From: Agrilutibacter niabensis
GTDB taxonomy: Bacteria > Pseudomonadota > Gammaproteobacteria > Xanthomonadales > Xanthomonadaceae
Reading direction: 5' to 3'
DNA length: 64,000 nucleotides
NCBI RefSeq assembly: GCF_042657165.1
Contig: NZ_JBHSNJ010000012.1
Location: 62,001-126,000, forward strand
In this document: positions 34,634-44,232 of the stretch, piece by piece
Position numbering within the stretch: position 1 is the first letter of the stretch
How the letters are laid out: the number at the start of each line of letters is the position of its first letter
Program-made: the position numbers and the translations under genes
Notes under the pieces: generated by a model
Databases searched by the model: none
The model's input: only the letters and a program-made list of their open reading frames with translations
Told to the model about the DNA's origin: nothing

Positions 34634-37138
34634 ATGTCGGGGCACGAACGCCATGCGCCTGCCGCAGATGCGGGGCATCGATCGGGGGCGGCGGATATCG
34701 CCTCACCGAGGCTGGTTCGCGACTACCTCCGCAGGCTGCAATCCGATCGCGACATCGCCACGTTCGATGCAGGCGTGCTTCGCTCCAGATCGGTACCCGC
34801 GCGGGAGCTGATTGCTTGGCATGCCTCCGGGCAGCGTCTTGGATTGCAGTCCATCCTTTCGTTGGCATGGGATGTAGAAGCGGGTGACGAGAATGCCACC
34901 GAGTCATGGCGGCGCCTGGATCCGCGCGGCCTGGCACGGCTGGCCCGTGTCATCGCCCTGCAGGTCGTGTATCCGGGAGACATACCCAGCGCATACGCCA
35001 TCTACCGATCGATCAGCCGCGTGCAAGGAGCGCGCGCGATTCCCAACAGGCATCTGGTATTGATGGCGCAGCTGGCGCTGGCCGTGCAGGACTTTTCCCT
35101 TGCGGTTGAAGTCACGGGCATGCTCAAAGGCGAAAGCCTGGATCGCAGATACCTGATGTGCGACCTGGCCAATCCATTCGGCGGAAGCCCGCATGCGTCT
35201 TCAGAACGCTGGCTTGCTCGCCTCAATGAACTCATTCAGCAAAGCGGCGCCGAGCCGCTGCAGTTTGGCGACGACATAAGCGTTTCGCCGTTCGATCGGA
35301 TTGCGTGCGCTCTGGAACCTGCAACGGTGGACGGCCCCCTGGTTACCGTGGCGATCGCGAGCTGGCAACCAGACCATACGCTCAGGACAGCGGTGCAATC
35401 GATACTCGCGCAGACCTGGCGAAATCTGGAGGTGTTGCTGATCGACGATGCCTCACCGGAGCAATACCAAGGCATATACGCGGAGATCGCTGCACTGGAC
35501 CCGCGTATCCGGCTGATCAGGCAGGAACGGAACAGTGGAACCTACGTGGCGCGCAACCGCGCCTTGGCAGAAGCCCGTGGTGAATATTTCACCGTCCATG
35601 ATTCCGACGACTGGGCTCATCCGAGGCGAATAGAGGCCCAGGTCCGCGCCATGGCCGACGGTGTCGTGGCCAGTCAGTGCACCGGCATACGCGCGGATGA
35701 CCTGATGCGGTTCAATTTCCCCGGGGTTCCTGCATATCGAACCAACGAATCGTCCTTGCTATTTGCGGTTGGGCCCGTCCGCGAAGCCATGGGCTTCTAC
35801 GACACCTCACGCAAGGGGGCTGACAGCGAATTTTCGACGCGCCTTCGCAGGGTGTTTGGTCACGAGGCCTTCGTGGTCTTGCCTGAAATACTGACGGTGA
35901 TAAGGCTCAGTCCGAATTCGCTGTCCCGTAGCGAATTCCGCGCGGGATGGCGCCACCCCGCACGCGTCGCCTATCGCCGCAACTTCGAGGCCTGGCACGG
36001 GCGCACGACAGACATGAGGCTGGATCCGAAGGCCCATTCGCGAAAATTCCCACTTCCACGCCGCTTCCACCTCGGACACTCGCCTCGCACCGAGAGCTTC
36101 GATTTCGCCTTTCTTGGCGACCTGCGCCAGGACTCGCCACTGGCCGTAGAAGCAGCGGACGAGATTGTCGCCCTGGCGAACCCCGGCAAGCCGACAGCAA
36201 TAATTCATGCCGATTCTTTCCTGCGGCTTTCGCGCCATGCCGTCGAACCGTTCCCGCACCCGGTGGAACAGGCCTTGCGCGATGGAATCGTCGAGGAGAT
36301 TGAGCTTGGCGACAGCGTTGCTATCGACACGCTCGTGATACTGGAGCCGGACTTGTTGCAGTTCCTCAATCCACAGCGTGCCAGCCTGAACGTGCGGCGC
36401 GTCGTGCTGGTTGCCGCCACCGGGCCGATTGCTACCGACGGCCTGTTCGCGTATCGGGCAGAAACCTGTGAAGAAGCGTGCCTGCAGGTGTTCGGGTGCC
36501 ATCCGGAATGGTTGGCACGCGACGAGGTCGCCGCTGGGCAGATTGGCGGGATCGTTGGGGTCCGGGGTACGCGGCTCCGATGCTGGCCGGAGACTGTGGC
36601 AGCGCCGCATTGGTGGGCTCCGCTTCGCCAAGAGGTGGGTCTTGTGGACCGTCCGAAATCCACAGCCATTGGGTTCCAAGTGGACGTTCGTCTTGAGTTG
36701 GAAGCGCAACTGCAGCATTACGCAGGCCTGAACGGACCAGCGGTTCGTGTCTGGCCCCACGATCCGCAGGGGCTGGTTGCGCCTGGCCTGCCGGATTGGA
36801 ATTGTTTCGGCCCTCACCCTGCCGAGAAGGCAACTTTCCTGGCCCAACTGGATGTCTGGTTGAAGCTGGAGCCGGCATCAGGCCATGGGACATTGCCCCG
36901 TGATGTCCTCCAGTCCATGGCTGCCGGTTGTATCCCGCTACTTGACCCTTCCTGGCAGGTACAATTCGGGCCCGCTGCAGCCTATGCAACGGCTACGGAC
37001 GCCTTGGAGGTTGCTCATGCCCTCCTGGCCAATCCGGAGCAGAGGTCTGCATTCCTCGATCGGGGTCGTGCTTTCGTAGAAGAGCGGGCGGGCGCCGCCG
37101 CGTTCCGGGAAAAGGTGCATCTGCTCCTGAACCCGTGA
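34634..37138 (+). CDS. Large GT2 glycosyltransferase with helical N-terminal and C-terminal extensions
   Basis: 834 residues from ATG 34634. Residues about 1-220 are helical (LVRDYLRRLQSDRDIATF...) and unrecognised. About 235-450 is GT2: LVTVAIASWQPDHTLRTAV, VLLIDDASPEQYQ, FTVHDSDDWAHPRRIE. The closing part of the block, GADSEFSTRLRRVFG, parallels the glycosyltransferase domain of the 924-residue protein. About 490-830 includes ATGPIATDG and LPRDVLQSMAAGCIPLLDPSW, reminiscent of a GT-B acceptor half. Possibly a bifunctional transferase. The start is uncertain by some tens of codons. Confidence 0.75.
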   Translation: MSGHERHAPAADAGHRSGAADIASPRLVRDYLRRLQSDRDIATFDAGVLRSRSVPARELIAWHASGQRLGLQSILSLAWDVEAGDENATESWRRLDPRGLARLARVIALQVVYPGDIPSAYAIYRSISRVQGARAIPNRHLVLMAQLALAVQDFSLAVEVTGMLKGESLDRRYLMCDLANPFGGSPHASSERWLARLNELIQQSGAEPLQFGDDISVSPFDRIACALEPATVDGPLVTVAIASWQPDHTLRTAVQSILAQTWRNLEVLLIDDASPEQYQGIYAEIAALDPRIRLIRQERNSGTYVARNRALAEARGEYFTVHDSDDWAHPRRIEAQVRAMADGVVASQCTGIRADDLMRFNFPGVPAYRTNESSLLFAVGPVREAMGFYDTSRKGADSEFSTRLRRVFGHEAFVVLPEILTVIRLSPNSLSRSEFRAGWRHPARVAYRRNFEAWHGRTTDMRLDPKAHSRKFPLPRRFHLGHSPRTESFDFAFLGDLRQDSPLAVEAADEIVALANPGKPTAIIHADSFLRLSRHAVEPFPHPVEQALRDGIVEEIELGDSVAIDTLVILEPDLLQFLNPQRASLNVRRVVLVAATGPIATDGLFAYRAETCEEACLQVFGCHPEWLARDEVAAGQIGGIVGVRGTRLRCWPETVAAPHWWAPLRQEVGLVDRPKSTAIGFQVDVRLELEAQLQHYAGLNGPAVRVWPHDPQGLVAPGLPDWNCFGPHPAEKATFLAQLDVWLKLEPASGHGTLPRDVLQSMAAGCIPLLDPSWQVQFGPAAAYATATDALEVAHALLANPEQRSAFLDRGRAFVEERAGAAAFREKVHLLLNP

Positions 37139-37183
37139 GGTGTTCGGCGCTGCCAGCTCAAGTTTCAAACAATAGGAAAGAAC

Positions 37184-38470
37184 ATGGATTCGGCAATGAA
37201 CTCTCAGACGCGCTTGGCGATTGTCGGACTTGGCTATGTCGGGCTACCGCTCGCAGTCGCCTTTGGTCGCAAAATGGACGTATGTGGCTATGACATCAAC
37301 GTCGAGCGCGTTGCTGAGTTGGGCAGTGGCGTCGATCGTACACTTGAAGTGTCGACGGATGACCTTGCGTCAGCCACCGGCTTGCAGTTTACCAGCGAGC
37401 TGGAAACGTTGCGGGATTGCAACGTATTCATCATCACCGTGCCGACCCCCATCGATGCCGCACGCCGGCCTGATTTCGATCCGCTGCTGAAATCGAGTGC
37501 GGCAATCGGATCGGTCTTGAAAAAGGGCGATATCGTGATCTACGAGTCGACCGTATACCCCGGGGTTACTGAAGAAGTTTGTGTTCCCGTGCTTGAGCGA
37601 GTGTCTGGCTTGCGCTTCAACGTGGACTTCTTTTGCGGCTACAGCCCGGAACGGATCAATCCCGGTGACAAGCTGCGGACCGTCACCAAGATCACGAAGG
37701 TCACGGCAGGCTCGACGCCAGAGGTCGCCGATTTCGTCGATGGCCTCTATGGATCCATCATAGAGGCGGGCACGCACAAGGCGAGTTCCATCCGCGTGGC
37801 GGAGGCGGCGAAGGTTATTGAGAATACCCAGCGCGACGTCAACATTGCGCTCATGAACGAATTGGCGTGCATATTCAACCGGATCGGCATCGATACCCAC
37901 GAGGTATTGGCTGCGGCGCGTACCAAATGGAACTTCATGCCGTTCTCCCCGGGTCTTGTGGGAGGGCATTGCATTGGCGTGGATCCGTACTACCTCGCGC
38001 ATAAGGCAACGATGCTCGGCTACAACCCGGAGCTGATTCTCGCTGCGCGTCGAATCAATGACGAAATGGCGCCGTATGTCGCCAATCAGGTCATGCGGCT
38101 GATGGCGAAATCGCGATTGAACATCGTCGATTCGCGCATTCTCGTGCTCGGCCTGGCTTTCAAGGAAAACTGCCCGGACGTGCGCAACACCAAGGTCGTC
38201 GGCTTGCTGCAACAGTTGGCTTCGACCAATGCGCGCATCGATGTGTATGACCCGTGGGTGGACCCCGCGGAGGCGCAGCACGAGTACGGAATTCAACTTG
38301 CGCCAAAACCGGCGAATGGGGAGTACGACGCTGTCGTCCTGGCCGTCGCCCACAAGCAATTCGTTGGCGCCGAGGCCGAGCTTGACGTGCTGGGCATGCT
38401 CAAGCCCGGTGGCATCGTTTTCGATGTCAAGGGCGTGATGCCCGCCGCCGCCAATGTGTTCCGTCTCTGA
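37184..38470 (+). CDS. tviB: UDP-N-acetylhexosamine 6-dehydrogenase (TviB/WbpA type)
   Basis: 428 residues of the UDP-glucose/GDP-mannose dehydrogenase family. The NAD-binding loop is IVGLGYVGLPLA, the catalytic Cys is in GLVGGHCIGVDPYYL, and YESTVYPGVTEE, CGYSPERINPGD and KVIENTQRDVNIALMNEL closely follow TviB of the Vi antigen cluster as I recall it. It would oxidise UDP-GlcNAc or UDP-GalNAc to the uronic acid, giving an acidic glycan. AGGAAAG precedes the ATG. TviC-type epimerase is absent here; wecB at 45 kb acts on the same precursor pool. Confidence 0.9.
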   Translation: MDSAMNSQTRLAIVGLGYVGLPLAVAFGRKMDVCGYDINVERVAELGSGVDRTLEVSTDDLASATGLQFTSELETLRDCNVFIITVPTPIDAARRPDFDPLLKSSAAIGSVLKKGDIVIYESTVYPGVTEEVCVPVLERVSGLRFNVDFFCGYSPERINPGDKLRTVTKITKVTAGSTPEVADFVDGLYGSIIEAGTHKASSIRVAEAAKVIENTQRDVNIALMNELACIFNRIGIDTHEVLAAARTKWNFMPFSPGLVGGHCIGVDPYYLAHKATMLGYNPELILAARRINDEMAPYVANQVMRLMAKSRLNIVDSRILVLGLAFKENCPDVRNTKVVGLLQQLASTNARIDVYDPWVDPAEAQHEYGIQLAPKPANGEYDAVVLAVAHKQFVGAEAELDVLGMLKPGGIVFDVKGVMPAAANVFRL

Positions 38471-38500
38471 TTCTTCTTTGCTCAATTCACGAGAGATTCC

Positions 38501-38980
38501 ATGCACAAGCACCTGATACTCCTGGCAACATTGCTCGCTTGCGCCAGCTGTCAGCAGCAGTCCCCGAGCGCTCCCGCGGAGCAGCCCCCAGCCGCAACTT
38601 CCACTGCGGCACCCGCTCCGGCGCAGGCGACGGAGAAGGAGCCTGTGAAGGCCGATGCGGTGTCCGGATTGGTGGCCAAGCTGGGTGATCGCGTTGCGGT
38701 GCGCTATGACCGCATGAACACCAAAGCCGACGGCAAGGCCGAGCGCCAGGTTTTCATGGAAGTGGTGAACGGGACTTTGGCGGAAGCCGAGGCCGATGTG
38801 GCTGAGCAGCTGGTTGCAGCCGGGTACATCGTCGGTCGACGCACGGAAGACAAGAATGGCGCCCGCCAGCTGTTCCGCATGCGCGGCGGTGATCCGGTGC
38901 GCACACTGGCCCGTCCCAAGGGTGTTGGCCCTGCGCTGAAGGATGACCGCGCAGTTGGATCGATCTATCTCAAGCATTAA
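38501..38980 (+). CDS. Small lipoprotein, unknown function (copy A)
   Basis: 159 residues. A lipoprotein signal LILLATLLACASC is followed by a Pro/Ala-rich linker (about 20-50) and a compact domain of about 100 residues. The domain has the pattern AERQVFMEVVNG, VAEQLVAAGYIVGRR, DKNGARQLFRMRGGD and a C-terminal GSIYLKH. It resembles the lipoprotein at 43.7 kb in order of elements. It follows tviB by 30 bases. Probably envelope-anchored on the periplasmic side. Confidence 0.75.
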   Translation: MHKHLILLATLLACASCQQQSPSAPAEQPPAATSTAAPAPAQATEKEPVKADAVSGLVAKLGDRVAVRYDRMNTKADGKAERQVFMEVVNGTLAEAEADVAEQLVAAGYIVGRRTEDKNGARQLFRMRGGDPVRTLARPKGVGPALKDDRAVGSIYLKH

Positions 38981-39042
38981 CCGATCGTACGGCCGACACA
39001 TTAGGCCGCGCGAAACTGCCCCGTTCTTTCCCGGTGTGAGTC

Positions 39043-40653
39043 ATGTTCGTCAAACCCGACGGTAGCCCCCTCAAGATACTCGTTCGCGGTGATTGCACTT
39101 GCCGGCGATCGTTGGCCCTTAATCCCGATCTGTTCAATGCAAAGCCTGTTGTGGTGCAGAACGGAAAATCGCCGATGGTCTTGTTCCTCGATGCGCTCGA
39201 CGGCCGCACCGTGACCAAGGAATTCCTGCAGTCGATCAGCATGGTCGACACGATGCAGGCGACCCTTCAGCGCTATTACATCGGGCAGGCGGATCGAGAG
39301 GTGGTCGACGAGACAGGCGCCGACCTGCTGATGCTCGATTCCTACGCCGACATGAACTTTGAGTTGTGGGAGGACGAGGCTGGAGCGAAGTTCTGGATTC
39401 ATCCAGCGCATTTGCTGGACCGTGATTCATTCGTCAAGCGCTACCGTAAGCTCGGTCGCCGCACGCTTGAGCAGTCGGTCAATGAAGCCGTTGAACTGAT
39501 CGGGCGCATTCGTCACAACAATCCTGGCGTGCCCGTGCTGTTCCTCAATCAGCAGACGGACTACTACCCGAAACTCGACAACCGGCTTGAGTATTACGAT
39601 TTCGGCCGGCTGGTGGCCGAGCGAGTCGACTCCGTCTACTGGGGCGGAGTCGAGCCCAAGGAAGCACTGGAATTGGCGGACATAGGCTCTTGCGGTCCAG
39701 GGAACACACTGCATTTCCAAGGTAGTACCTACAGGCGAATGATCGATCGCGCGCTCAACGCAGGGCTGCGCGACGCTCTGGCGCGAGCAACCCAGGGCGG
39801 GCAGCAGCCTGCTGCTGCCGCTTCAGCGAGCGCGATCGAACCTGAAGTCGCAGCGGCGTCGACCAGCGATGAAGCCTCGCCCGCACGAGTGACCATAAAC
39901 TTTGCGCGCAACAGCCGCACTTGTGGCGCGACTTGCGCGACCTTCGTTGATCAAAGCAACAAAGGGCTGGCCAACTACTTCTGCTTCGTGGAGGAGGGGA
40001 GCGAAGTTGCGCCGAAGCGATTTACGCCGATGCTTATTCCTGTCGACGAGATTGCCGACTTCGAGGCCTGGGAAGCGCACATCAAGACTTTCGGCAAGGG
40101 CGCACGCCTGCGACAGAAGAAGAAGGCGCTGGCGCAGGGCTACTACGTAAAGCCATTTGCCTGGCGTCTGTTCATCCCTGACATCCACGCTGCCAACGTG
40201 TCCAAGGAAGTCCGGTCTGGCGGCGCGATCCGCGCCAATCTGATGCGCAGCATTGATGAGATGGGTGGCGCACCGGACCGCAGGCATGAAGTAGCACTGC
40301 CCAAGTGCCGCAACCACTGGGCGATGACATTTGGCGTGTTTCAATCAGAGCCTGGACATGTCCAGGGCGAAGTACAGGTCGACGAGCGCCTTGTAGGCTA
40401 CATTTCGCTGCGCCGCACGGGCGAAGTCGCGGTTTACTCGCAGATTCTCGGCCACGGCGACCATCTGGATCACGGCGTACTGACGCTGCTGCACCATGAG
40501 GTGATCAGGTGGATCTCGGAGCAACGTAATGGCTTCGCGCAGGGGCTCAAGTACGTGATGTACGGAGGCAAGGAGAACGGCACCCCCGAGCTGCTGCGAT
40601 TCAAGCGCCAGGCCGGGTTCCGACCGCATTACGTCAGCGCCACGGCCAGCTGA
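39043..40653 (+). CDS. DUF6270-like plus GNAT-like fusion protein
   Basis: 536 residues. The N-terminal half (about 1-250) opens ILVRGDCTCRRSL, contains LLMLDSYADMNF, and ends GNTLHFQGSTYRRMID, which parallels the first and last blocks of the DUF6270-like protein at 29.3 kb. After an Ala/Ser-rich linker, the C-terminal half resembles a GNAT-type acyltransferase: LVGYISLRRTGEVAVYSQI and LLRFKRQAGFRPHYV. A coupled deacylase/acyltransferase acting on a sugar is one possibility; no function is known to me. Confidence 0.65.
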   Translation: MFVKPDGSPLKILVRGDCTCRRSLALNPDLFNAKPVVVQNGKSPMVLFLDALDGRTVTKEFLQSISMVDTMQATLQRYYIGQADREVVDETGADLLMLDSYADMNFELWEDEAGAKFWIHPAHLLDRDSFVKRYRKLGRRTLEQSVNEAVELIGRIRHNNPGVPVLFLNQQTDYYPKLDNRLEYYDFGRLVAERVDSVYWGGVEPKEALELADIGSCGPGNTLHFQGSTYRRMIDRALNAGLRDALARATQGGQQPAAAASASAIEPEVAAASTSDEASPARVTINFARNSRTCGATCATFVDQSNKGLANYFCFVEEGSEVAPKRFTPMLIPVDEIADFEAWEAHIKTFGKGARLRQKKKALAQGYYVKPFAWRLFIPDIHAANVSKEVRSGGAIRANLMRSIDEMGGAPDRRHEVALPKCRNHWAMTFGVFQSEPGHVQGEVQVDERLVGYISLRRTGEVAVYSQILGHGDHLDHGVLTLLHHEVIRWISEQRNGFAQGLKYVMYGGKENGTPELLRFKRQAGFRPHYVSATAS

Positions 40654-40747
40654 CTCGCGATGCCGCCGGATGCGGGGCGGCGCGGATGCTGCCTTGCGCG
40701 GAACCTGCGACATAGCTCGCGGCCTTCATCGAGAGACATTCCGAAAG

Positions 40748-43630
40748 ATGAGCAACAACGATCACAGCGGTTTCCGCCCGGAAATTCAGGGATTGCGCGC
40801 GATCGCGGTGATGCTCGTGCTCGTCTACCACATATGGCCGGCCTGGTTGCCGGGTGGTTACACGGGTGTCGATGTCTTCTTCGTCATCTCCGGCTACCTG
40901 ATCACAGCGTTGCTGGTGCGCGAGTTGGAATTCACCGGCGGCATATCGCTGCCAAAATTCTACGTTCGGCGGGCGCGAAGGCTATTGCCGGCATCCCTGA
41001 TCACCCTGGTTGCGACGCTCGCGGCAACGGTGCTGTTGCTGCCCGTGACACTTTGGCGCGATACGGCGCACGAGGTCGGCGCGGCAGCCATGTACTTCGA
41101 GAACTGGTGGCTGGCTTTCAAGGCGATCGACTACCTGGCGATCGAGTCGAATCCATCGCCTGTGCAGCATTTCTGGTCGCTGTCCGTCGAGGAGCAGTAC
41201 TACTTCGTGTGGCCGGCGCTGTTGGCTGGGGTGTACGCGTTGGTGCGGCGACTCATGGGCGCGGGCTCGTTCCGGACGGCGTGCTCGGCATGCCTCGTGC
41301 TGGTGATCGTGGCATCGCTGGGCTATTCAATCCATTCCGGTCTTGCTGGCGAGACAGCGGCGTATTTCTCGTCTTTTTCGCGTGTCTGGCAGCTTGCCGC
41401 GGGCGGGCTGCTGGCGTTGCTCGGTGGCGGAAAAGCGCGTACGCCGGTCCTCGTCGCTGGATTGTTGGGCATCCTTGCGGCAGCGCTGTTGCTGGACAAC
41501 GACATCGCGTATCCAGGCTACGCGGCTCTCTTGCCTACGGTTGCGACCGTAATGGCGATTCAGGCCGGCGCAGCCTATTCGCAATCGCGGCTGACCCGCT
41601 GGCTTGGGTACCGTCCGGTGCAATACCTGGGCGATATCTCCTATTCGCTTTACCTCTGGCATTGGCCGGTCATCATTTTCGCCAAGCATCGTTTCGGCGA
41701 TTCGATTGGGCCCGCCGGTAATATCGCGCTCCTGCTGGCATCGATCGTACTGGCTGGCCTGAGCAAGCATTTCATCGAGGACAGATTCCGGTCCGGACAA
41801 GCCACAAGGTCGGTGCCGTCCTGGAGAGTGCTGTCGTACGCCATGAGCGCGTCACTCGCGTGTGTTGGGCTGGCTACGCTATTGGTCCTGTCCACGGGCA
41901 ACGAAAGCCAAGGGCCGTCGTCAGCCGGCAACAGCGCTTACCCGGGAGCTGCAACTATGCTTCGGCCCGGACCATTGCCGGCCGCTACCAACACCAGCTT
42001 CCTGCCCGCCCTTGTCAACGTCGAAGACGACGTGTCCATTGCCTATGCACAGGGCTGCATACAGAACATCCAAGGCGTGGACGTCAAGACCTGTGTGTTC
42101 GGCAAGGACACGGCCAGGTACAAGATTGCCGTGGTCGGAGATTCCCACGCAGTCCATTGGTTCCCGGCCTTCGAGGAAATTGCCCGTCACTCCGACGTTC
42201 AGGTCGTCGGAATTTCGAAGACGAGTTGCATCACCGCCGGGTTGCCGCTTCAACATTTGAAGCTGAAGGGTGACTATCCCCAATGCACGGAGTGGACGAA
42301 CAACGTCATTGCCTATCTGAATTCACGGCATTTCGACTACGTCATTCTGTCCCAGTCCCCAAAGCACCGGCTCTATGGCATGCAGGCCGAAGGGCCGAGC
42401 GCAAGCGCGAGTCGTCTGGCGGCAGGCATGCGCAAGGTCTGGAGTGGCCTTGCCCGCGGCCCCAAGGTCCTCGTACTGCGTTCAACGCCATGGCAGCCGA
42501 CCCTCGTCCGTGAATGTGCCGCCTCGCGAGGTTTGGAGTTCCCCGGCTGCACCGGCACCGAGAAGACGGTGCTTTCCTACGATGTCATGTCGCGGTTTGC
42601 GCAGCTCGCACACTACCCATTGATTGATTTCACTGACCTGTTCTGCCGCGACGGGCGATGCCCTGCGGTCATCGGCAACGTCTTTGTGTATCGCGATGCC
42701 CACCACATCACGGCAACCTATGCGCGGACACTGGCCCCGATGCTGGCGGAACGACTGAGCCTGCCGGGAGCCGCGGCGGTCGCTGCCTCCCTGCCTGCGG
42801 GGTCCGAAGCGCGGATAAATGCACGCCCTAGTCCGGCGCTTGCTTCCCAGGATCGTGGCGAAGCCTTCGCAGATGGCTGCGTGCAGTCACTCAAGCAACA
42901 CGCGGTCATCAGTTGCCGCTACGGACTCCGCGAGGGCAAGCCCCGCATTGCGGTTGTCGGTGATTCGATGGGTGCCAATCTCGTGCCTGCACTCAATGCA
43001 GCGGTAACCACGAAGCGCTGGTCCATGGATACTTACTTCAAGGATAGCTGCTTGTTCGGCGCCACGCCGGTATACAATCGCCGCCTGAAACGCGCATTCA
43101 CCGAGTGCTCGCGCTGGAATGCAGCGGTTTTGAGGCGCTTGCAGTCGACTGCTCCGGATCTCGTAATCCTGATGCAATCCCCGCAATACATCGATAAGCG
43201 GGCGCATACCTATGACGAGGCGAGTCCTGCGCTGGAGCGAGGTATTTCGGCCCACATATCGGCCCTGAACGATGCGGGTATTCGGGTTGCTGTCCTGCGC
43301 TACCTGCCTTGGATGCCCTTTGATGTCCCGCAATGCCTGATGACTCGAGGCGATGTGGAGCAGTGCAGCACGACCCGCGCACTTGGCATGCGCGATGGAC
43401 CCTTGCTCCGAATAGCGCGTCGGTCTACCGAAATCACGGTGATTGATATCAACGATGCCTTCTGTGGCCCGAAGGCATGCATGCCGATCATCGACGGTCT
43501 GCTCGTCTATCGCGACGCGATGCAACCCACTGCGACGTTCGCCCGGACCCTGGACGACGAAATCGCGGGCCAGTTGTCACCGTTGCTCAAGAACGGGCCC
43601 GCTGGCATGGCCAAACGCACCTTGCATTGA
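40748..43630 (+). CDS. Acyltransferase-3 fused to two SGNH domains
   Basis: 960 residues. FRPEIQGLRAIAVMLVLVYH opens a multi-helix acyltransferase-3 domain (about 1-380; catalytic-type His in LVYH), with RRARRLLPASL and HFWSLSVEEQYY. A periplasmic SGNH domain follows: Ser466 in VVGDSHAVHW and the DxxH pair D650/H653 in YRDAHHIT. A second SGNH domain has Ser740 in VVGDSMGANL, but the His position is Gln926 (YRDAMQPT). One active and one degenerate domain in tandem is unusual. Predicted role: O-acetylation of the exported glycan. Start chosen at ATG 40748. Confidence 0.88.
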   Translation: MSNNDHSGFRPEIQGLRAIAVMLVLVYHIWPAWLPGGYTGVDVFFVISGYLITALLVRELEFTGGISLPKFYVRRARRLLPASLITLVATLAATVLLLPVTLWRDTAHEVGAAAMYFENWWLAFKAIDYLAIESNPSPVQHFWSLSVEEQYYFVWPALLAGVYALVRRLMGAGSFRTACSACLVLVIVASLGYSIHSGLAGETAAYFSSFSRVWQLAAGGLLALLGGGKARTPVLVAGLLGILAAALLLDNDIAYPGYAALLPTVATVMAIQAGAAYSQSRLTRWLGYRPVQYLGDISYSLYLWHWPVIIFAKHRFGDSIGPAGNIALLLASIVLAGLSKHFIEDRFRSGQATRSVPSWRVLSYAMSASLACVGLATLLVLSTGNESQGPSSAGNSAYPGAATMLRPGPLPAATNTSFLPALVNVEDDVSIAYAQGCIQNIQGVDVKTCVFGKDTARYKIAVVGDSHAVHWFPAFEEIARHSDVQVVGISKTSCITAGLPLQHLKLKGDYPQCTEWTNNVIAYLNSRHFDYVILSQSPKHRLYGMQAEGPSASASRLAAGMRKVWSGLARGPKVLVLRSTPWQPTLVRECAASRGLEFPGCTGTEKTVLSYDVMSRFAQLAHYPLIDFTDLFCRDGRCPAVIGNVFVYRDAHHITATYARTLAPMLAERLSLPGAAAVAASLPAGSEARINARPSPALASQDRGEAFADGCVQSLKQHAVISCRYGLREGKPRIAVVGDSMGANLVPALNAAVTTKRWSMDTYFKDSCLFGATPVYNRRLKRAFTECSRWNAAVLRRLQSTAPDLVILMQSPQYIDKRAHTYDEASPALERGISAHISALNDAGIRVAVLRYLPWMPFDVPQCLMTRGDVEQCSTTRALGMRDGPLLRIARRSTEITVIDINDAFCGPKACMPIIDGLLVYRDAMQPTATFARTLDDEIAGQLSPLLKNGPAGMAKRTLH

Positions 43631-43688
43631 TTTTTGCCCGCGTGCCAGCACGGCCGCGGGTGCCGATAATCCGAAACCGAGGTTCCGC

Positions 43689-44183
43689 ATGAACACCAAG
43701 ATTCTCTCGACCGCGCTGGTGATACTGGCGCTCACCGCATGTGGCAAGAAGGACGACGCGATTGAACCCGCGACATCCAGCGCCAAGCCAGAGGCTGCCG
43801 GGGCCCCGCGCGCAGCGGCAAGCCGCGTACTGCCTATCGCGGGCGGCATCCACGTGCCGGTCGAATTCAGTATCCGCTCGCGTGGCGGTAAGGCCGAGCC
43901 CGGCGCGGATGGCACGATCAATCGAGTGCTGCGCGTTGAATTCCAGAAACTCGATGCCGCCGCCGCCGCGGCTGCGTTGCAGGGTTCATTTGTAAAGCAG
44001 GGCTACAAGCTGATCGAGTCCTCCGGAGACGGCGACGTCGTCACCAACGTCGTGCGCAATGGCGACGGCTTGCGCGTGCGCTACGTGGTTATCGAGAAGG
44101 GGGCCAATCTCAAGGTCGATCTCTCGTCGGCAGATGCGCGCGGGCTGGTGACTTTCTATTGGAAGGAACCTGCCGCGAAATAA
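43689..44183 (+). CDS. Small lipoprotein, unknown function (copy B)
   Basis: 164 residues. A lipobox (ALVILALTACG) is followed by a low-complexity linker and a domain with INRVLRVEFQKLD, GSFVKQGYKLIES, RNGDGLRVRYVV and a C-terminal GLVTFYWKEP. The same order of elements (strand, helix with GY, NG turn, basic-aromatic strand, small aromatic end) appears in the lipoprotein at 38.5 kb, so the two are likely distant paralogues. It follows the acyltransferase gene by 58 bases. Confidence 0.75.
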   Translation: MNTKILSTALVILALTACGKKDDAIEPATSSAKPEAAGAPRAAASRVLPIAGGIHVPVEFSIRSRGGKAEPGADGTINRVLRVEFQKLDAAAAAAALQGSFVKQGYKLIESSGDGDVVTNVVRNGDGLRVRYVVIEKGANLKVDLSSADARGLVTFYWKEPAAK

Positions 44184-44232
44184 GGGCGCCTCATTGGCGT
44201 GCTCACCACCAATACAGGATTCGCTCGCGCCC

